64,000 nt of DNA from an uncultured Bacteroidales bacterium (GTDB lineage Bacteria > Bacteroidota > Bacteroidia > Bacteroidales > UBA932), in assembly GCA_944323505.1 (NCBI GenBank), contig CALUST010000011.1:81106-145105 (forward strand), in the 5' to 3' direction. The notes beneath the pieces were generated by a model. That model searched no databases, was not told the origin of the DNA, and saw only the letters and a program-made list of their open reading frames with translations. The position numbers and the translations under genes were made by a program. Of this stretch, positions 15,925 through 26,096 are shown piece after piece; position 1 is the first letter of the stretch, and each line of letters begins with the position of its first letter.

Positions 15925-18900
15925 ATGTTCAAAAAACTACTCATTGTGCTGACGGTTGCACTATGTGCAGGTTTCGAGGCCTTGGCCCAGGATCACAAAG
16001 TGACCGGTACAGTAACTGACCAGACCGGACTGCCCGTGATCGGAGCGGTCATCCAGGTTGTCGGAGGCACATCCGGGACAACAACAGACGTGGATGGAAC
16101 ATACTCCATCGAAGTCCCTGCCGATGGCACACTTTCGGTATCCATCATCGGATACAAACAGCAGGAAATGCCTGTTAACGGACGTGCGACAATAAATTTT
16201 GTCCTCGAAGAAGACACACAGCTGCTCGATGAAGTCATCGTCGTGGCATTCGGTACCGCCAAGAAAGAGGCGTTCACCGGTTCCGCTACAGTCATCAAGT
16301 CTGATGACATAGCCAAGACACAGCAATCCAACGTTGCCCAGTCTCTGGCAGGTAAGGTGGCCGGTGTGCAGATCACCAACTCATCCGGACAGCCGGGTTC
16401 AAGCCCGACAATCCGAATCAGGGGTTTCAGTTCCCTCAACGCAGGTAACGACCCTCTGTGGATTGTGGACGGTATGCCGTATTCCGGTGACCTCAACAAC
16501 ATCAATCCGAGCGATATCGAGAGCATGACAGTCCTCAAGGACGCCGCATCCAACGCCCTCTATGGAGCGCGTGGTGCGAACGGAGTCGTGATGATTACCA
16601 CCAAGAAGGCCAAATCCAGGGAGGCTGTCATCAATTTTGACGCGAAGTGGGGTGTGAACTCCCGTGCAGCCCAGGACTATGAGTACATCACCAGCCCGGC
16701 ACAGTTCTACGAGACTCATTACACTGCCCTCAAGAACTATTATCTCGATTCGGACATGAGTGAGACAGAGGCACACAACAATGCGAACCTCAACCTGACA
16801 AGGCCGGCAAGTGAAGGAGGTCTCGGCTACCAGGTATACACCGTACCTGAGGGACAGCAGTTCATCGGAATCAACGGTAAGGTCAATCCTGCAGCCACCC
16901 TCGGACGCAAGGTCGTATATGACGGAGAAGAATACTATATCCAGCCTGACAACTGGATTGACGAGGCTTTCCGCAACTCTTTCCGTCATGAATACAACCT
17001 CAGCATAGGAGGCTCCTCTGAGAAGACATCTGTATATGCATCTCTCGGCTACCTCGGCAACCAGGGTATCGTTGACAACTCCGACATGGAGAGGATCACA
17101 GCCCGCGTCAAAGTGGACTACGATGCAAAGAGCTGGCTGAAGATGGGTATCAACGCCACATACACAAGGTTCAAATACAATCAGATCGATGACAGCGGTG
17201 CGAGCGGTAGTTCAGGAAACATATTTGCCTACACCTCCACTATAGGACCTATCTACCCTCTGTACATGAGAGGCGGTGACGGGCAGTTCCTCTACACCGA
17301 AGAAGGCATCCAGAGATATGACTACGGTAACTATGCAGGCATGCAGCGTGCTCTGTTCACCGACAGCAACGCCGTATCGGAGAACCAGTTGAACACCCAG
17401 TCTTCAGAAGGAAACGCCTTCAACGGCACAGGATATTTCGACATCACATTCCTCAAGGACTTCAAGTTCACCATCAACGCCGGTGTATCCCTTGACGAGA
17501 CCAGGTCCACGACCATCAAGAATCCGTACTTCGGACAATTCGCCAGCGAGGAGGGACTCATCTCCAAGGGGCATTCACGCCAGCTGGACTTCAACTCACA
17601 GCAGATTCTCAACTACAACAAGAGAATCATGAGGCATAACATCAACGTGATGATCGGTCACGAATACTACAGTTCGACAGGATACGCCCTGTCCGGTACC
17701 AAGAACCACATGCTCACACAGGACAATGACGAACTTGCTGGAGCCATCATCGACGGCCAGCAGGCGACCTCATACAGGAGCGAGTACTTCAACGAAGGTT
17801 ACTTCGCACGTGTGATGTATGACTGGGCAGACAAGTACTTCTTCTCCGCATCATTCCGTCGAGACGCATCATCGAGGTTCCACCGCGACCACCGCTGGGG
17901 TAACTTCTGGTCCGTCGGAGGTGCATGGAACATCACATCCGAGCCGTTCATGGAGAGCACAAGAGACTGGCTTGACAACCTCAAGTTCAAAGCATCCATC
18001 GGTTCCCAGGGTAACGACAACATCGGTAACTTCCGTTACATCGACACATACCTTATCCAGAACGCCAACGGTGAGGTGTCAACAGTGTTCAACGGCAAAG
18101 GTAGCGAGACCATCACATGGGAGACCAACTCCAACTTCAACACAGGTTTCGAGTTCGGCTTCCTCCAGGGCAAGATATTCGGAGGCATCGAGTACTTCTA
18201 CCGTAAGACTACGGACATGCTCTTCTCGTTCCCTGTAGCACCTTCAATGGGTTACTCTTCATACTATGCCAACGTCGGCGACATGCGCAACAGCGGTATC
18301 GAGATCGAACTCAACTTCACGCCTATCCGTACCGACAGGCTCCAGTGGGACATCAATCTCAACATGACGCACCTGCGCAACAAGATCACAATGCTCCCTG
18401 AGGAGCGCCGCACCAAGGAAGTCGAAGGCTACTACGGATATGTCAGCGGGACCAACTTCTACGGTGAAGATCTCCCGATGTACACATTCTACATGAAGAA
18501 ATACGCCGGAGTGAATGAGGAAGGTCTGGCAATGTGGTATATGGATGAACTTGACGCAAATGACCAGCCTACCGGAAGACGCGTCACCACCACAGAATAC
18601 GAGCAGGCCACAGACTACCTCTGCGGAAACCCTATTCCTGACCTGTATGGAGGATTCGGGACAAGCCTCAACTTCTACGGATTTGACTTCAGCATAGCAT
18701 TCACCTACCAGATAGGCGGACTTGCCTACGACTCAGGCTATGCGTCATCAATGTACTCACCGGCCAACAGAAGCACCGGTATGAACTGGCACAAGGACAT
18801 ACTGAACGCGTGGAGCCCTACAAACACGTCTTCAGACATCCCTCGCCTCCAGTATGAGGACCAGAACCAGAATGCGACTTCTGACAGATTCCTCATGGAT

Positions 18901-19128
18901 GCCAGCTACCTCAACCTCCAGAATATCAACTTCGGTTATACGATTCCTGCAAAATGGACCAGGAAATGCAAGATTGAAAGACTCCGCGTCTATCTCGCCT
19001 GCGAGAATGTGTACTACTGGTCAAGGAGAAAGGGATTCGACCCAAGATACTCCTACAGCGGAGCCACGACCCAGGCCGGCTACTCTCCTGTAAGGACAAT
19101 ATCCGGAGGTATAAATATCCAGTTCTAA
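15925..19128 (+). CDS. SusC/RagA-family TonB-dependent outer-membrane transporter
   Basis: 1067-aa TonB-dependent transporter. A signal peptide (MFKKLLIVLTVALCAGFEALAQ, cleaved after ALAQ) precedes a carboxypeptidase-regulatory-like beta-sandwich (VTGTVTDQTGLPVIGAVI). The plug domain follows, with the SusC signature QSLAGKVAGVQI, IRIRGFSS and DPLWIVDGMPY. The 22-strand barrel ends in GGINIQF, the usual C-terminus. ATG 15925 is chosen because the signal peptide begins there; the frame extends upstream to 15814 without a sensible N-terminus. The SusD partner follows after 27 bp. With a protease in the locus, imported oligopeptides are more likely than glycans, as for the RagAB pair. Confidence 0.96.
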   Translation: MFKKLLIVLTVALCAGFEALAQDHKVTGTVTDQTGLPVIGAVIQVVGGTSGTTTDVDGTYSIEVPADGTLSVSIIGYKQQEMPVNGRATINFVLEEDTQLLDEVIVVAFGTAKKEAFTGSATVIKSDDIAKTQQSNVAQSLAGKVAGVQITNSSGQPGSSPTIRIRGFSSLNAGNDPLWIVDGMPYSGDLNNINPSDIESMTVLKDAASNALYGARGANGVVMITTKKAKSREAVINFDAKWGVNSRAAQDYEYITSPAQFYETHYTALKNYYLDSDMSETEAHNNANLNLTRPASEGGLGYQVYTVPEGQQFIGINGKVNPAATLGRKVVYDGEEYYIQPDNWIDEAFRNSFRHEYNLSIGGSSEKTSVYASLGYLGNQGIVDNSDMERITARVKVDYDAKSWLKMGINATYTRFKYNQIDDSGASGSSGNIFAYTSTIGPIYPLYMRGGDGQFLYTEEGIQRYDYGNYAGMQRALFTDSNAVSENQLNTQSSEGNAFNGTGYFDITFLKDFKFTINAGVSLDETRSTTIKNPYFGQFASEEGLISKGHSRQLDFNSQQILNYNKRIMRHNINVMIGHEYYSSTGYALSGTKNHMLTQDNDELAGAIIDGQQATSYRSEYFNEGYFARVMYDWADKYFFSASFRRDASSRFHRDHRWGNFWSVGGAWNITSEPFMESTRDWLDNLKFKASIGSQGNDNIGNFRYIDTYLIQNANGEVSTVFNGKGSETITWETNSNFNTGFEFGFLQGKIFGGIEYFYRKTTDMLFSFPVAPSMGYSSYYANVGDMRNSGIEIELNFTPIRTDRLQWDINLNMTHLRNKITMLPEERRTKEVEGYYGYVSGTNFYGEDLPMYTFYMKKYAGVNEEGLAMWYMDELDANDQPTGRRVTTTEYEQATDYLCGNPIPDLYGGFGTSLNFYGFDFSIAFTYQIGGLAYDSGYASSMYSPANRSTGMNWHKDILNAWSPTNTSSDIPRLQYEDQNQNATSDRFLMDASYLNLQNINFGYTIPAKWTRKCKIERLRVYLACENVYYWSRRKGFDPRYSYSGATTQAGYSPVRTISGGINIQF

Positions 19129-19155
19129 TAATTTAAATGAATCTGCATATATAAC

Positions 19156-20817
19156 ATGAAGAATATTTTGAAAATAACGGCTGTTGCAGCAGCATCTGTA
19201 CTGACTGTCTGCTGTATCCAGGAGGCTACCCCGACGGATGTCGCGACAAAAGACCAGGTCTCTCTGGAAACCACCATCCGTGGTATACCGGCAGCCCTCG
19301 TACAGGCAGGCTCCACAGGCTACGCAAACCAGGGTGCGGCATGGGACTTCGCCCTTCCGGCAATACACCTTGCAACCGAATCCATGACAGGAGACGTGAT
19401 AGTGACGGGAAACATAGGATATGACTGGTTCACCCAGTGGGGGACAAACGTATCCCTCGGCTCCGACTATGCCGTAGGCGCCCTGACATGGGACAACTAC
19501 TACACCTGGATAATGATGGCCAACAGTGTCATCAGCCAGATTGACGCATCTGACCTCAGCAGTCTTGACGAGACTGAAAGATCATATCTCGGCTTTGCAT
19601 ATACATACCGTGCAATGTTCTACTTCGACCTTGTAAGGCTCTATGAATGCAAGGATGTGAAAGGGGTCGACGGCTACACTGTGCCGGAGAGCATCAAGGG
19701 ACTCGGAGTGCCGATCGTACTTCCGGGAACTACCGAGGCCCAGGCAAAGAACAATCCGCGTGCTACGGTCGACGAGGTATATGACACTGTCATATTCCCT
19801 GACCTTGACATGGCAGAGGAACTCCTCTCCACATTCACGGCCCCGGACAAATACACCATCAGCCTGGGACTCGTATACGGCATGAAGGCCCGTGCATGGC
19901 TTGAGCGCGGAACCGCCTATGCAGAGAAAGGTGACGATGCAGCATCAGTGCAGGCATTCAAAGATGCTGCCGAATATGCAAGGCTCGCCATCACCACAAG
20001 CGGAAGGACTCCGCTCACTCAGGACCAGTGGGAGGACCCTACAAACGGATTCAACAATGCCAACTCCAACAACGCCTGGATCTGGGGACTGTCCCTCCCG
20101 AGCGAGAGCGTATCGAACCTGTTCTGCTTCACTGCCCACATGGCTTGCGAGAACGAATGGTCCGAATACCACACAGGACGAGGCATCAACCGCAACACGT
20201 ACAACAGTATAAACATGTACGACTTCCGCCGTCATTCATGGCTTGATCCTGAGCGCAACAGCTACGACTACAAGAGCTGCCGCGACGATGCCGACGAGTA
20301 CTTTGCAAACCAGCTTGCCGACTATGCCAACATCAAGTTCCGCCCGGCTCAGGGTGCGTATGAGAACTACGCTACCGGAGGTGCCGCAGACCACTGCTGC
20401 ATGAGGGTCGAGGAGATGTACTTCATCGAGGCGGAGGCAGTTGCCCAGGCCGGAGACCTCAACGAGGGCATCAGGCTCCTCAATGAGTTCATGACCAACT
20501 ACAGGATGACCAACGGAGTGCAATATGACTGTACTGCAAGGGCTACAACCCTTCAGAGCTTCCTCAACGAAATGATGCTCCAGAAGAGAATCGAATTCTG
20601 GGGAGAAGGCATCGTGATGTTTGACATGAAACGTCTGAACATGTCTGTCAAGAGAGGATACGTAGGAACAAATGCCCCTGCATCCTACAGACTGAATGTG
20701 GACGGACGCGCCCCATACTGGAACATAGTCATCACACGCGGTGAGACACAGAACAACCCTGTCATTGCGACACAGAACAATCCGGATCCGTCAGGTCTTG
20801 TGGATCTGTGGAAATAG
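19156..20817 (+). CDS. SusD/RagB-family nutrient-binding lipoprotein
   Basis: 553-aa surface lipoprotein that forms the lid of the SusC transporter. The lipobox is LTVCC (Cys19 or Cys20). The family pattern YRAMFYFDLVRLYE in the helical TPR-like region and RVEEMYFIEAEAVAQAGD near the end are typical. The C-terminal MLQKRIEFWGEGIVMFDMKRLN is also characteristic of RagB/SusD. Immediate linkage to susC is standard. No residue pattern indicates the ligand. Confidence 0.95.
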   Translation: MKNILKITAVAAASVLTVCCIQEATPTDVATKDQVSLETTIRGIPAALVQAGSTGYANQGAAWDFALPAIHLATESMTGDVIVTGNIGYDWFTQWGTNVSLGSDYAVGALTWDNYYTWIMMANSVISQIDASDLSSLDETERSYLGFAYTYRAMFYFDLVRLYECKDVKGVDGYTVPESIKGLGVPIVLPGTTEAQAKNNPRATVDEVYDTVIFPDLDMAEELLSTFTAPDKYTISLGLVYGMKARAWLERGTAYAEKGDDAASVQAFKDAAEYARLAITTSGRTPLTQDQWEDPTNGFNNANSNNAWIWGLSLPSESVSNLFCFTAHMACENEWSEYHTGRGINRNTYNSINMYDFRRHSWLDPERNSYDYKSCRDDADEYFANQLADYANIKFRPAQGAYENYATGGAADHCCMRVEEMYFIEAEAVAQAGDLNEGIRLLNEFMTNYRMTNGVQYDCTARATTLQSFLNEMMLQKRIEFWGEGIVMFDMKRLNMSVKRGYVGTNAPASYRLNVDGRAPYWNIVITRGETQNNPVIATQNNPDPSGLVDLWK

Positions 20818-20841
20818 TAAGGACATTAAAACCTATTCAAA

Positions 20842-23334
20842 ATGAGTATCGTGAAGACTCTTAAATATATTCTGCCTGTCATTGCGACGGCAATAATGGC
20901 TGCAGGATGTGCCGAGGAGGAACTGTACACACCTGGTCTGTCTGATACAGAGAACAACTACGGTGTCTACTTCCCGAGCCAGACATCCCCGACGCAGCTC
21001 GACCTCGACCCATCCGATGAGACTGAAGTGACATACACAGTCCGCAGGGAAAGAGGAGAAGAAGCCATCACAGTACCTGTGGTGGTGGAAGCCAGTGAAG
21101 AAGGCATATTCGACATCGACCCTATCGTATTCGGACCGGGCGAGAGCGAGACAGAATTCACTGTATCATTCCCTACTGCCGAAAGAGGCGTGGAATATAC
21201 CTGCAACATCCGTATAGAGGACACCAGATACATCTCCCTGTACGGAACCCACTCGACAACACTGTCCCTGTCCCTCATCCGTGCAGGATGGCTCCCGGTA
21301 ACAGGACCTAACGGCGAGACAAAAGGAAAATGGCGTGACAACGTCATAGGAAACATCTACTCTATCGATGTCGACGGCTACAACCCTTACCCTGAAGTAG
21401 AAGTCGAAATCTATGAGCGTGAAGACCTGCCGGGCTTCTACAGGATGAAAGTCTATGGGGATGCGCTGATGCAGGCTCTCGTGCCTGGACGCCAGCTCTC
21501 ATATACAGGCCGTAACCTGTGGACGACCATCGATGCCAGCGACCCTAATAAGGTCTACATACCTTATCAGTCGATAGGGATCACCCTCGTGGCAGAGGAC
21601 GGAGAGATGAGAATCGCCTCAAATGTATCCGAGAACTTCTCAATGGACGAATCCACAAGCCAGTACGGAACTCTTAAGGACGGGGTCATCACATTCCCGC
21701 AGCAGAGCGTGATGTGCGAACTGAGCAACAACAGCGGCTCATTCTTCTACTGCAACATGCAGGGAATGCTCCGCATCATGATGCCGGGTGTGGCAGAGAA
21801 GGATTACTCTGCAAGTCTCACCAGCAATGAATGCAAGGACGGTGTAGTGGAAGTCTCAGCAACTATCGGAGCGGATGTCGAGAAATTCGGCTACAGCATT
21901 TTCGAAGGCTCGCTTGACGAAGGTGCAGCAAGCCTCCAGGCACAGACCCTCGATGAGAGCAGGGATTTCGACGGCACTATTGACGGGACTACTGCAGAAA
22001 GCCCTGTAACCATCAAGATAGAGAATCTTGAAAAGACAGGCAAGTATACAATCATCGGCTGTGCATACAACGATGAGGATGCAATGCAGACCTACGCATA
22101 CGCCAACTTCGGATACGTGAAGAAAGGCGAGAGCAAGCCTATAATACTGACAATCGGTCTTGAGGCTACTGACGAATATGCAGGACAGGGCATCAACACT
22201 GACAATTCAGCCAAGTTCTATGCCTACGGTTCGGAAATCGAATCCCTGACCTACGGTCTGTTCAGGACGAGCCGTCTTGAGGGCGTAGACAAGGAAGCCG
22301 CCCTTGACAGCCAGGGGACCAAGTTCACTTCCGAAGAACTCGAGAAACTGAACGACGGTCATTTCAGCGTAATGCTCAAAGGTCTCAACGGAGACAGCGA
22401 ATACACTCTCCTCGTGAGGGCATCGAACGGATATGTCACAGAGACCAAGGAGGCCAAAATCAAGACGACCGGTGTATTCGACCCTGCAATGGAGATATTC
22501 TACTATGACGAATTCCTCCCTAAAGACAAGCAGCCTTCTGTTGAAGAACTGATAAATACCGAATGGGACTACTACGCCGTGAACTATATGGATGATGAGG
22601 CCGTGCGCAGGAAAATCGGCACTGTCACCATGACAAAGAATGAGGAGATGTCTGCCGAATCCGATGTCACATTCGTGAACATAAAGGGTATGTCAGGTCT
22701 TGAATTCGAGTCAGGCGGAGAACTTATCGGAGCATACATGCCTGATGCATCAATGTTCGCCGACTATGTGGGCGCCCTCGGAATCTATGTCCAGACAGAC
22801 CTCACAAGAGGTATCTACCAGGGTGAGGAGACGACCCTCGGATTCATCCCTGATGACTTCTCCGGCATCTACACCCAGGGCTACTGTATGTTCATGGGAG
22901 CTGTCCAGGACGGATATCTGTACTGTGTAGGCTCACCGGTGGCTGAAGAGCAGGGCTACAACTTCATGTTCCTGTTCACCGGTACTCCGAACACAATATT
23001 CAGCCTCCTGTCTGAAATGATGCTTGTAAATCCGGATAAGGATGTGCACAATACTTCAGGTGCGGCACTTTCAAAGATTGCAGAGATAAAGAAGGCTGCC
23101 CTCAGCGGCTTCGCTCCTCGCAACTTCGTCGAGCGCCCTGAATTCAGCAGAATGCCTGAAAACTGGTACGCTTCAGACTCTGAGAGGATGCCTGTAAACC
23201 TCGTGTACGACCCTATGCCTGCTTCTGCACCGGCTCTGACCAAAGCCAAGGCAGACATCCAGGTTGTCCCTGGCAAGACAGGATCCAACACCGGAGCCAT
23301 CGTAAGGACAGGCATTGAAGCCAAGACACTGTAA
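20842..23334 (+). CDS. SusE/F-position surface lipoprotein with beta-sandwich repeats
   Basis: 830-aa lipoprotein; Cys of AAGC ends the signal peptide. An N-terminal domain (about residues 35-150, VTYTVRRERGEEAITVPVVVEAS) resembles Calx-beta/DUF4843-like sandwich domains. Two central FN3-like segments (FGYSIFEGS...GKYTIIGCAYNDE and LTYGLFRTS...EYTLLVRASNG) follow. The C-terminal third, after about residue 550, is unassigned. In many SusCD loci the gene after susD encodes a surface ligand-binding lipoprotein, which is the best guess here. No catalytic motif is seen. Confidence 0.75.
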   Translation: MSIVKTLKYILPVIATAIMAAGCAEEELYTPGLSDTENNYGVYFPSQTSPTQLDLDPSDETEVTYTVRRERGEEAITVPVVVEASEEGIFDIDPIVFGPGESETEFTVSFPTAERGVEYTCNIRIEDTRYISLYGTHSTTLSLSLIRAGWLPVTGPNGETKGKWRDNVIGNIYSIDVDGYNPYPEVEVEIYEREDLPGFYRMKVYGDALMQALVPGRQLSYTGRNLWTTIDASDPNKVYIPYQSIGITLVAEDGEMRIASNVSENFSMDESTSQYGTLKDGVITFPQQSVMCELSNNSGSFFYCNMQGMLRIMMPGVAEKDYSASLTSNECKDGVVEVSATIGADVEKFGYSIFEGSLDEGAASLQAQTLDESRDFDGTIDGTTAESPVTIKIENLEKTGKYTIIGCAYNDEDAMQTYAYANFGYVKKGESKPIILTIGLEATDEYAGQGINTDNSAKFYAYGSEIESLTYGLFRTSRLEGVDKEAALDSQGTKFTSEELEKLNDGHFSVMLKGLNGDSEYTLLVRASNGYVTETKEAKIKTTGVFDPAMEIFYYDEFLPKDKQPSVEELINTEWDYYAVNYMDDEAVRRKIGTVTMTKNEEMSAESDVTFVNIKGMSGLEFESGGELIGAYMPDASMFADYVGALGIYVQTDLTRGIYQGEETTLGFIPDDFSGIYTQGYCMFMGAVQDGYLYCVGSPVAEEQGYNFMFLFTGTPNTIFSLLSEMMLVNPDKDVHNTSGAALSKIAEIKKAALSGFAPRNFVERPEFSRMPENWYASDSERMPVNLVYDPMPASAPALTKAKADIQVVPGKTGSNTGAIVRTGIEAKTL

Positions 23335-23359
23335 TGAATAATTATCCAACGAAAATAAT

Positions 23360-25378
23360 ATGAAATACAAAAACAGATTTCTGACTCTGGCTGCGGTCCT
23401 GCTTGTTTCGTGTTCGGTAGAACCGTTGAATGAGCCTGCCGTCACTGAAGAAGTGCAGGAGCAGATGTCGGAAAAGATTTGCAATACATCACGCAACGCG
23501 ATCAAGGGGACTTTGATAGCAAAGTTCAATGAGGATGCGATTCCATATATCGAGGAGGCTGCCAGCCTGGCTACAAAGTCAGGCGGCGTTGCCACCCGTT
23601 CAGGAATCCTGTCTGTAGACGAGGTCTTTGCAAGACTTGATGTGAAGTCATTTGAGAGGATATTCCCTGCAATAGACGAATTTGAAGAGAATACAAGGGC
23701 TGCCGGACTTCACAGATGGTATCAGGTGACATTTGATGAGAGCCAGAACCTCGATGAGGCTGCCAAACTGCTTGCGAATATCGCCGAGATCTCTACAATC
23801 CAGTTCAGCACACCACGCTACAAGACATTCTCCGGAGAGGCTATTCCTCTCACGGAGACTGTCCCTGCCCCTGCCACCAAGGGCATCGTCAAAGCGGACT
23901 TCAACGACCCTGACCTCTATATGCAATGGCACTACATCAACAATGCAGACATGGCAGTGTCATCCGAGGCCAAGGTGGGCGCGGACATCAATGTCGTTGA
24001 TGTCTGGAAAGAGACCGGAGGAGACAACAGTGTCATAGTCGCCATAGTCGATGAGGGTGTCAAATACACTCACCCTGACCTTGCCGCCAACATGTGGACC
24101 AATCCGTCCCCTTCAGAGGAATATGACAACCAGGACATCCATGGATGGAACTTTGTGGACAACTGTCCTATCTCATGGGACAAGAAGACCACCAATGCCT
24201 ACGGACAGGAGAGCACTGACAGCGGTCACGGCACGCACGTGGCCGGGACAGTGGCGGCTGTCAACAACAACGGCATCGGAGTGGCCGGAGTAGCCGGAGG
24301 GACAGGAAAGGGAGACGGTGTGAAACTCATGTCATGCCAGGTGTTCTCTGCAGGAATGTCATCTACGGACGTCTCTGTCAGCAAGGCCATCAAATATGCG
24401 GCTGACCACGGAGCGGTGATTCTCCAGTGCTCATACGGAAGCGAGAGGAGCGAGGTGTCCTCCCCAAGGGAATACAAGACCCACGCTCCGCTTGAAAGAG
24501 AGGCACTCGACTACTTCATGTCTCCGGAATACAACCGGAACAAAATCCTCGACGGCGGTGTGGCAATCTACGCAGCAGGTAACGAGGGTCTTTCACACTC
24601 CAACTTCCCTGGCGGTTATGAAGACTGCATCTCTGTCACTGCCATTGCCCCTGACTTCCTGCCGGCAAACTATACCAACTACGGCGGAGGATGTAATATC
24701 GCAGCCCCTGGCGGAGAGACAAGCGGACACACCGGCGGAGAAAAAGCCGGCATCCTCTCCACTCTCGTATCGGAAGTCAACGGCGGGGACTACGGCTATA
24801 TGCAGGGGACATCAATGGCCTGCCCTCATGTGTCAGGTGTCGCTGCCCTTGGGCTCTCGTATGCCCTTCAGCATGACATCAAACTCACAAGAGAGGAATT
24901 CATAGCCAAGCTGCTCACGTCTGTCAATGACCTCGAGTCAAAACTTGACGGCAACAAGGTGAGTGTCGGAGGCATGAATCTGGAGGAATACAAAGGGAAG
25001 ATGGGAACCGGACTTATCGATGCATACCAGCTGATAATGCAGATAGAAGGGACTCCTTGCCTCAAAATCGGCACAGACAGGCTCGAATCAGTATCGCTGA
25101 CCCAGTTCTTCGGAGCAGGCGCGGAATATCTGACATATACAGGAGTCACTGTCTCTGACGTGGACATGGACAAGTTGTCAATGCCGACAAGGCCTGTGAT
25201 GGAAAACGGCCAGTTGAAAATAAGATGCAACAGGCCAGGTGTTGCCCACATCAAAGTCACCGCGATTGCAGGAGGTTCAAAGCCCGGCTCTGAAACTATA
25301 ATGGGAGGTATGGTGATTTCAAAGGAATTTGCCGTGATTGCCCGTGACAACGGTGCCTCTAACGGAGGTTGGTTATAA
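23360..25378 (+). CDS. Subtilisin-like (S8) serine protease lipoprotein
   Basis: 672-aa secreted lipoprotein with Cys18 in LLVSC. Residues 40-160 look like an inhibitory pro-region (ending around FSTPRYKTF). The catalytic domain has Asp231 (AIVDEGV), His290 (SGHGTHVAG) and Ser485 (GTSMACPHVSG), the complete S8 triad. The last 110 residues form a beta-rich C-terminal domain. Its place directly behind SusC, SusD and a binding lipoprotein suggests it cuts proteins at the cell surface to feed the transporter. Substrate specificity is not evident. Confidence 0.93.
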   Translation: MKYKNRFLTLAAVLLVSCSVEPLNEPAVTEEVQEQMSEKICNTSRNAIKGTLIAKFNEDAIPYIEEAASLATKSGGVATRSGILSVDEVFARLDVKSFERIFPAIDEFEENTRAAGLHRWYQVTFDESQNLDEAAKLLANIAEISTIQFSTPRYKTFSGEAIPLTETVPAPATKGIVKADFNDPDLYMQWHYINNADMAVSSEAKVGADINVVDVWKETGGDNSVIVAIVDEGVKYTHPDLAANMWTNPSPSEEYDNQDIHGWNFVDNCPISWDKKTTNAYGQESTDSGHGTHVAGTVAAVNNNGIGVAGVAGGTGKGDGVKLMSCQVFSAGMSSTDVSVSKAIKYAADHGAVILQCSYGSERSEVSSPREYKTHAPLEREALDYFMSPEYNRNKILDGGVAIYAAGNEGLSHSNFPGGYEDCISVTAIAPDFLPANYTNYGGGCNIAAPGGETSGHTGGEKAGILSTLVSEVNGGDYGYMQGTSMACPHVSGVAALGLSYALQHDIKLTREEFIAKLLTSVNDLESKLDGNKVSVGGMNLEEYKGKMGTGLIDAYQLIMQIEGTPCLKIGTDRLESVSLTQFFGAGAEYLTYTGVTVSDVDMDKLSMPTRPVMENGQLKIRCNRPGVAHIKVTAIAGGSKPGSETIMGGMVISKEFAVIARDNGASNGGWL

Positions 25379-25397
25379 AACATTCAAATAGAATCAG

Positions 25398-25856
25398 ATG
25401 AAAAAAATTATATATATTCTGTTGGCGGCAGCCGGACTGGCTGCCTGCTGGAGCTGTTCAAAAGAGGAGGCTCCGGCAGTAGAGCAGGGAATTACCGGAG
25501 AATGGCATCTGGAGACATGGAACGACAATGCCACAGGAGAGGATTTCGACTTATACCTCGAACTGGGAGCGGACGGAAGTTTCAATTCCTTTGAACGAAT
25601 AGTGACATCTGTTTTTGTGAGATACAGCGGTACATATACGGCTACCGGCGGTGTCATCACCGGCACGTACAGTGACGGGGAGCTGTGGGCTACATACTCA
25701 TACGAACTCTCAGACGGAGACAAGACGTTGACACTGACGTCTAATGGCAAAGAAAAGGATGTGCATGTCTTCTCACGGACAGACATCCCTGGTGAAGTCC
25801 GGGATGCTGCAGACGCCCTCACAAAGAGCGGCTCGGCTCCGGCCAAGTTCTTCTGA
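25398..25856 (+). CDS. Small lipocalin-like lipoprotein
   Basis: 152 aa with a lipoprotein signal (Cys17 of LAAC or Cys20 of WSC). The body (GITGEWHLETWN...DLYLELGADGSF...YSGTYTATGGVITGTYSDGELW...YSYELSDGDKTLTLTS) has the strand pattern of the lipocalin-like domains common in Bacteroidetes lipoproteins. It is the last gene of the SusCD/protease locus and is followed by a strong terminator. It could be a binding accessory or an immunity-like inhibitor of the protease; neither can be decided from sequence. Confidence 0.7.
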   Translation: MKKIIYILLAAAGLAACWSCSKEEAPAVEQGITGEWHLETWNDNATGEDFDLYLELGADGSFNSFERIVTSVFVRYSGTYTATGGVITGTYSDGELWATYSYELSDGDKTLTLTSNGKEKDVHVFSRTDIPGEVRDAADALTKSGSAPAKFF

Positions 25857-25887
25857 TAACCAGTCAGGCTGATGCCTGCTGAACCAT

Positions 25888-25930
25888 AAAGAGGGGATGA
25901 CTTTCACTTTTGAGTCATCCCCTCTTTCAT
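25888..25930 (+). terminator. Intrinsic terminator of the SusCD/protease locus
   Basis: A perfect 15-bp stem, AAAGAGGGGATGACT (25888-25902) and AGTCATCCCCTCTTT (25913-25927), with a 10-nt loop. The T run of the right arm forms the tail. Confidence 0.85.
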
Positions 25931-26096
25931 TGTTTTTACGCGAGGTCAAACTCGGTTCTTCATTCGGATATTCGATTCTCAAAGAGATATAAAAACTTCT
26001 TGGTCACCTCCGTTTCTGCGGATAGACAAAAAAATCTGCCACATATTTCTGTTTTTGACGGTTTTTTCTTTTTGCTCTGCCGACATTTACAGAAAA

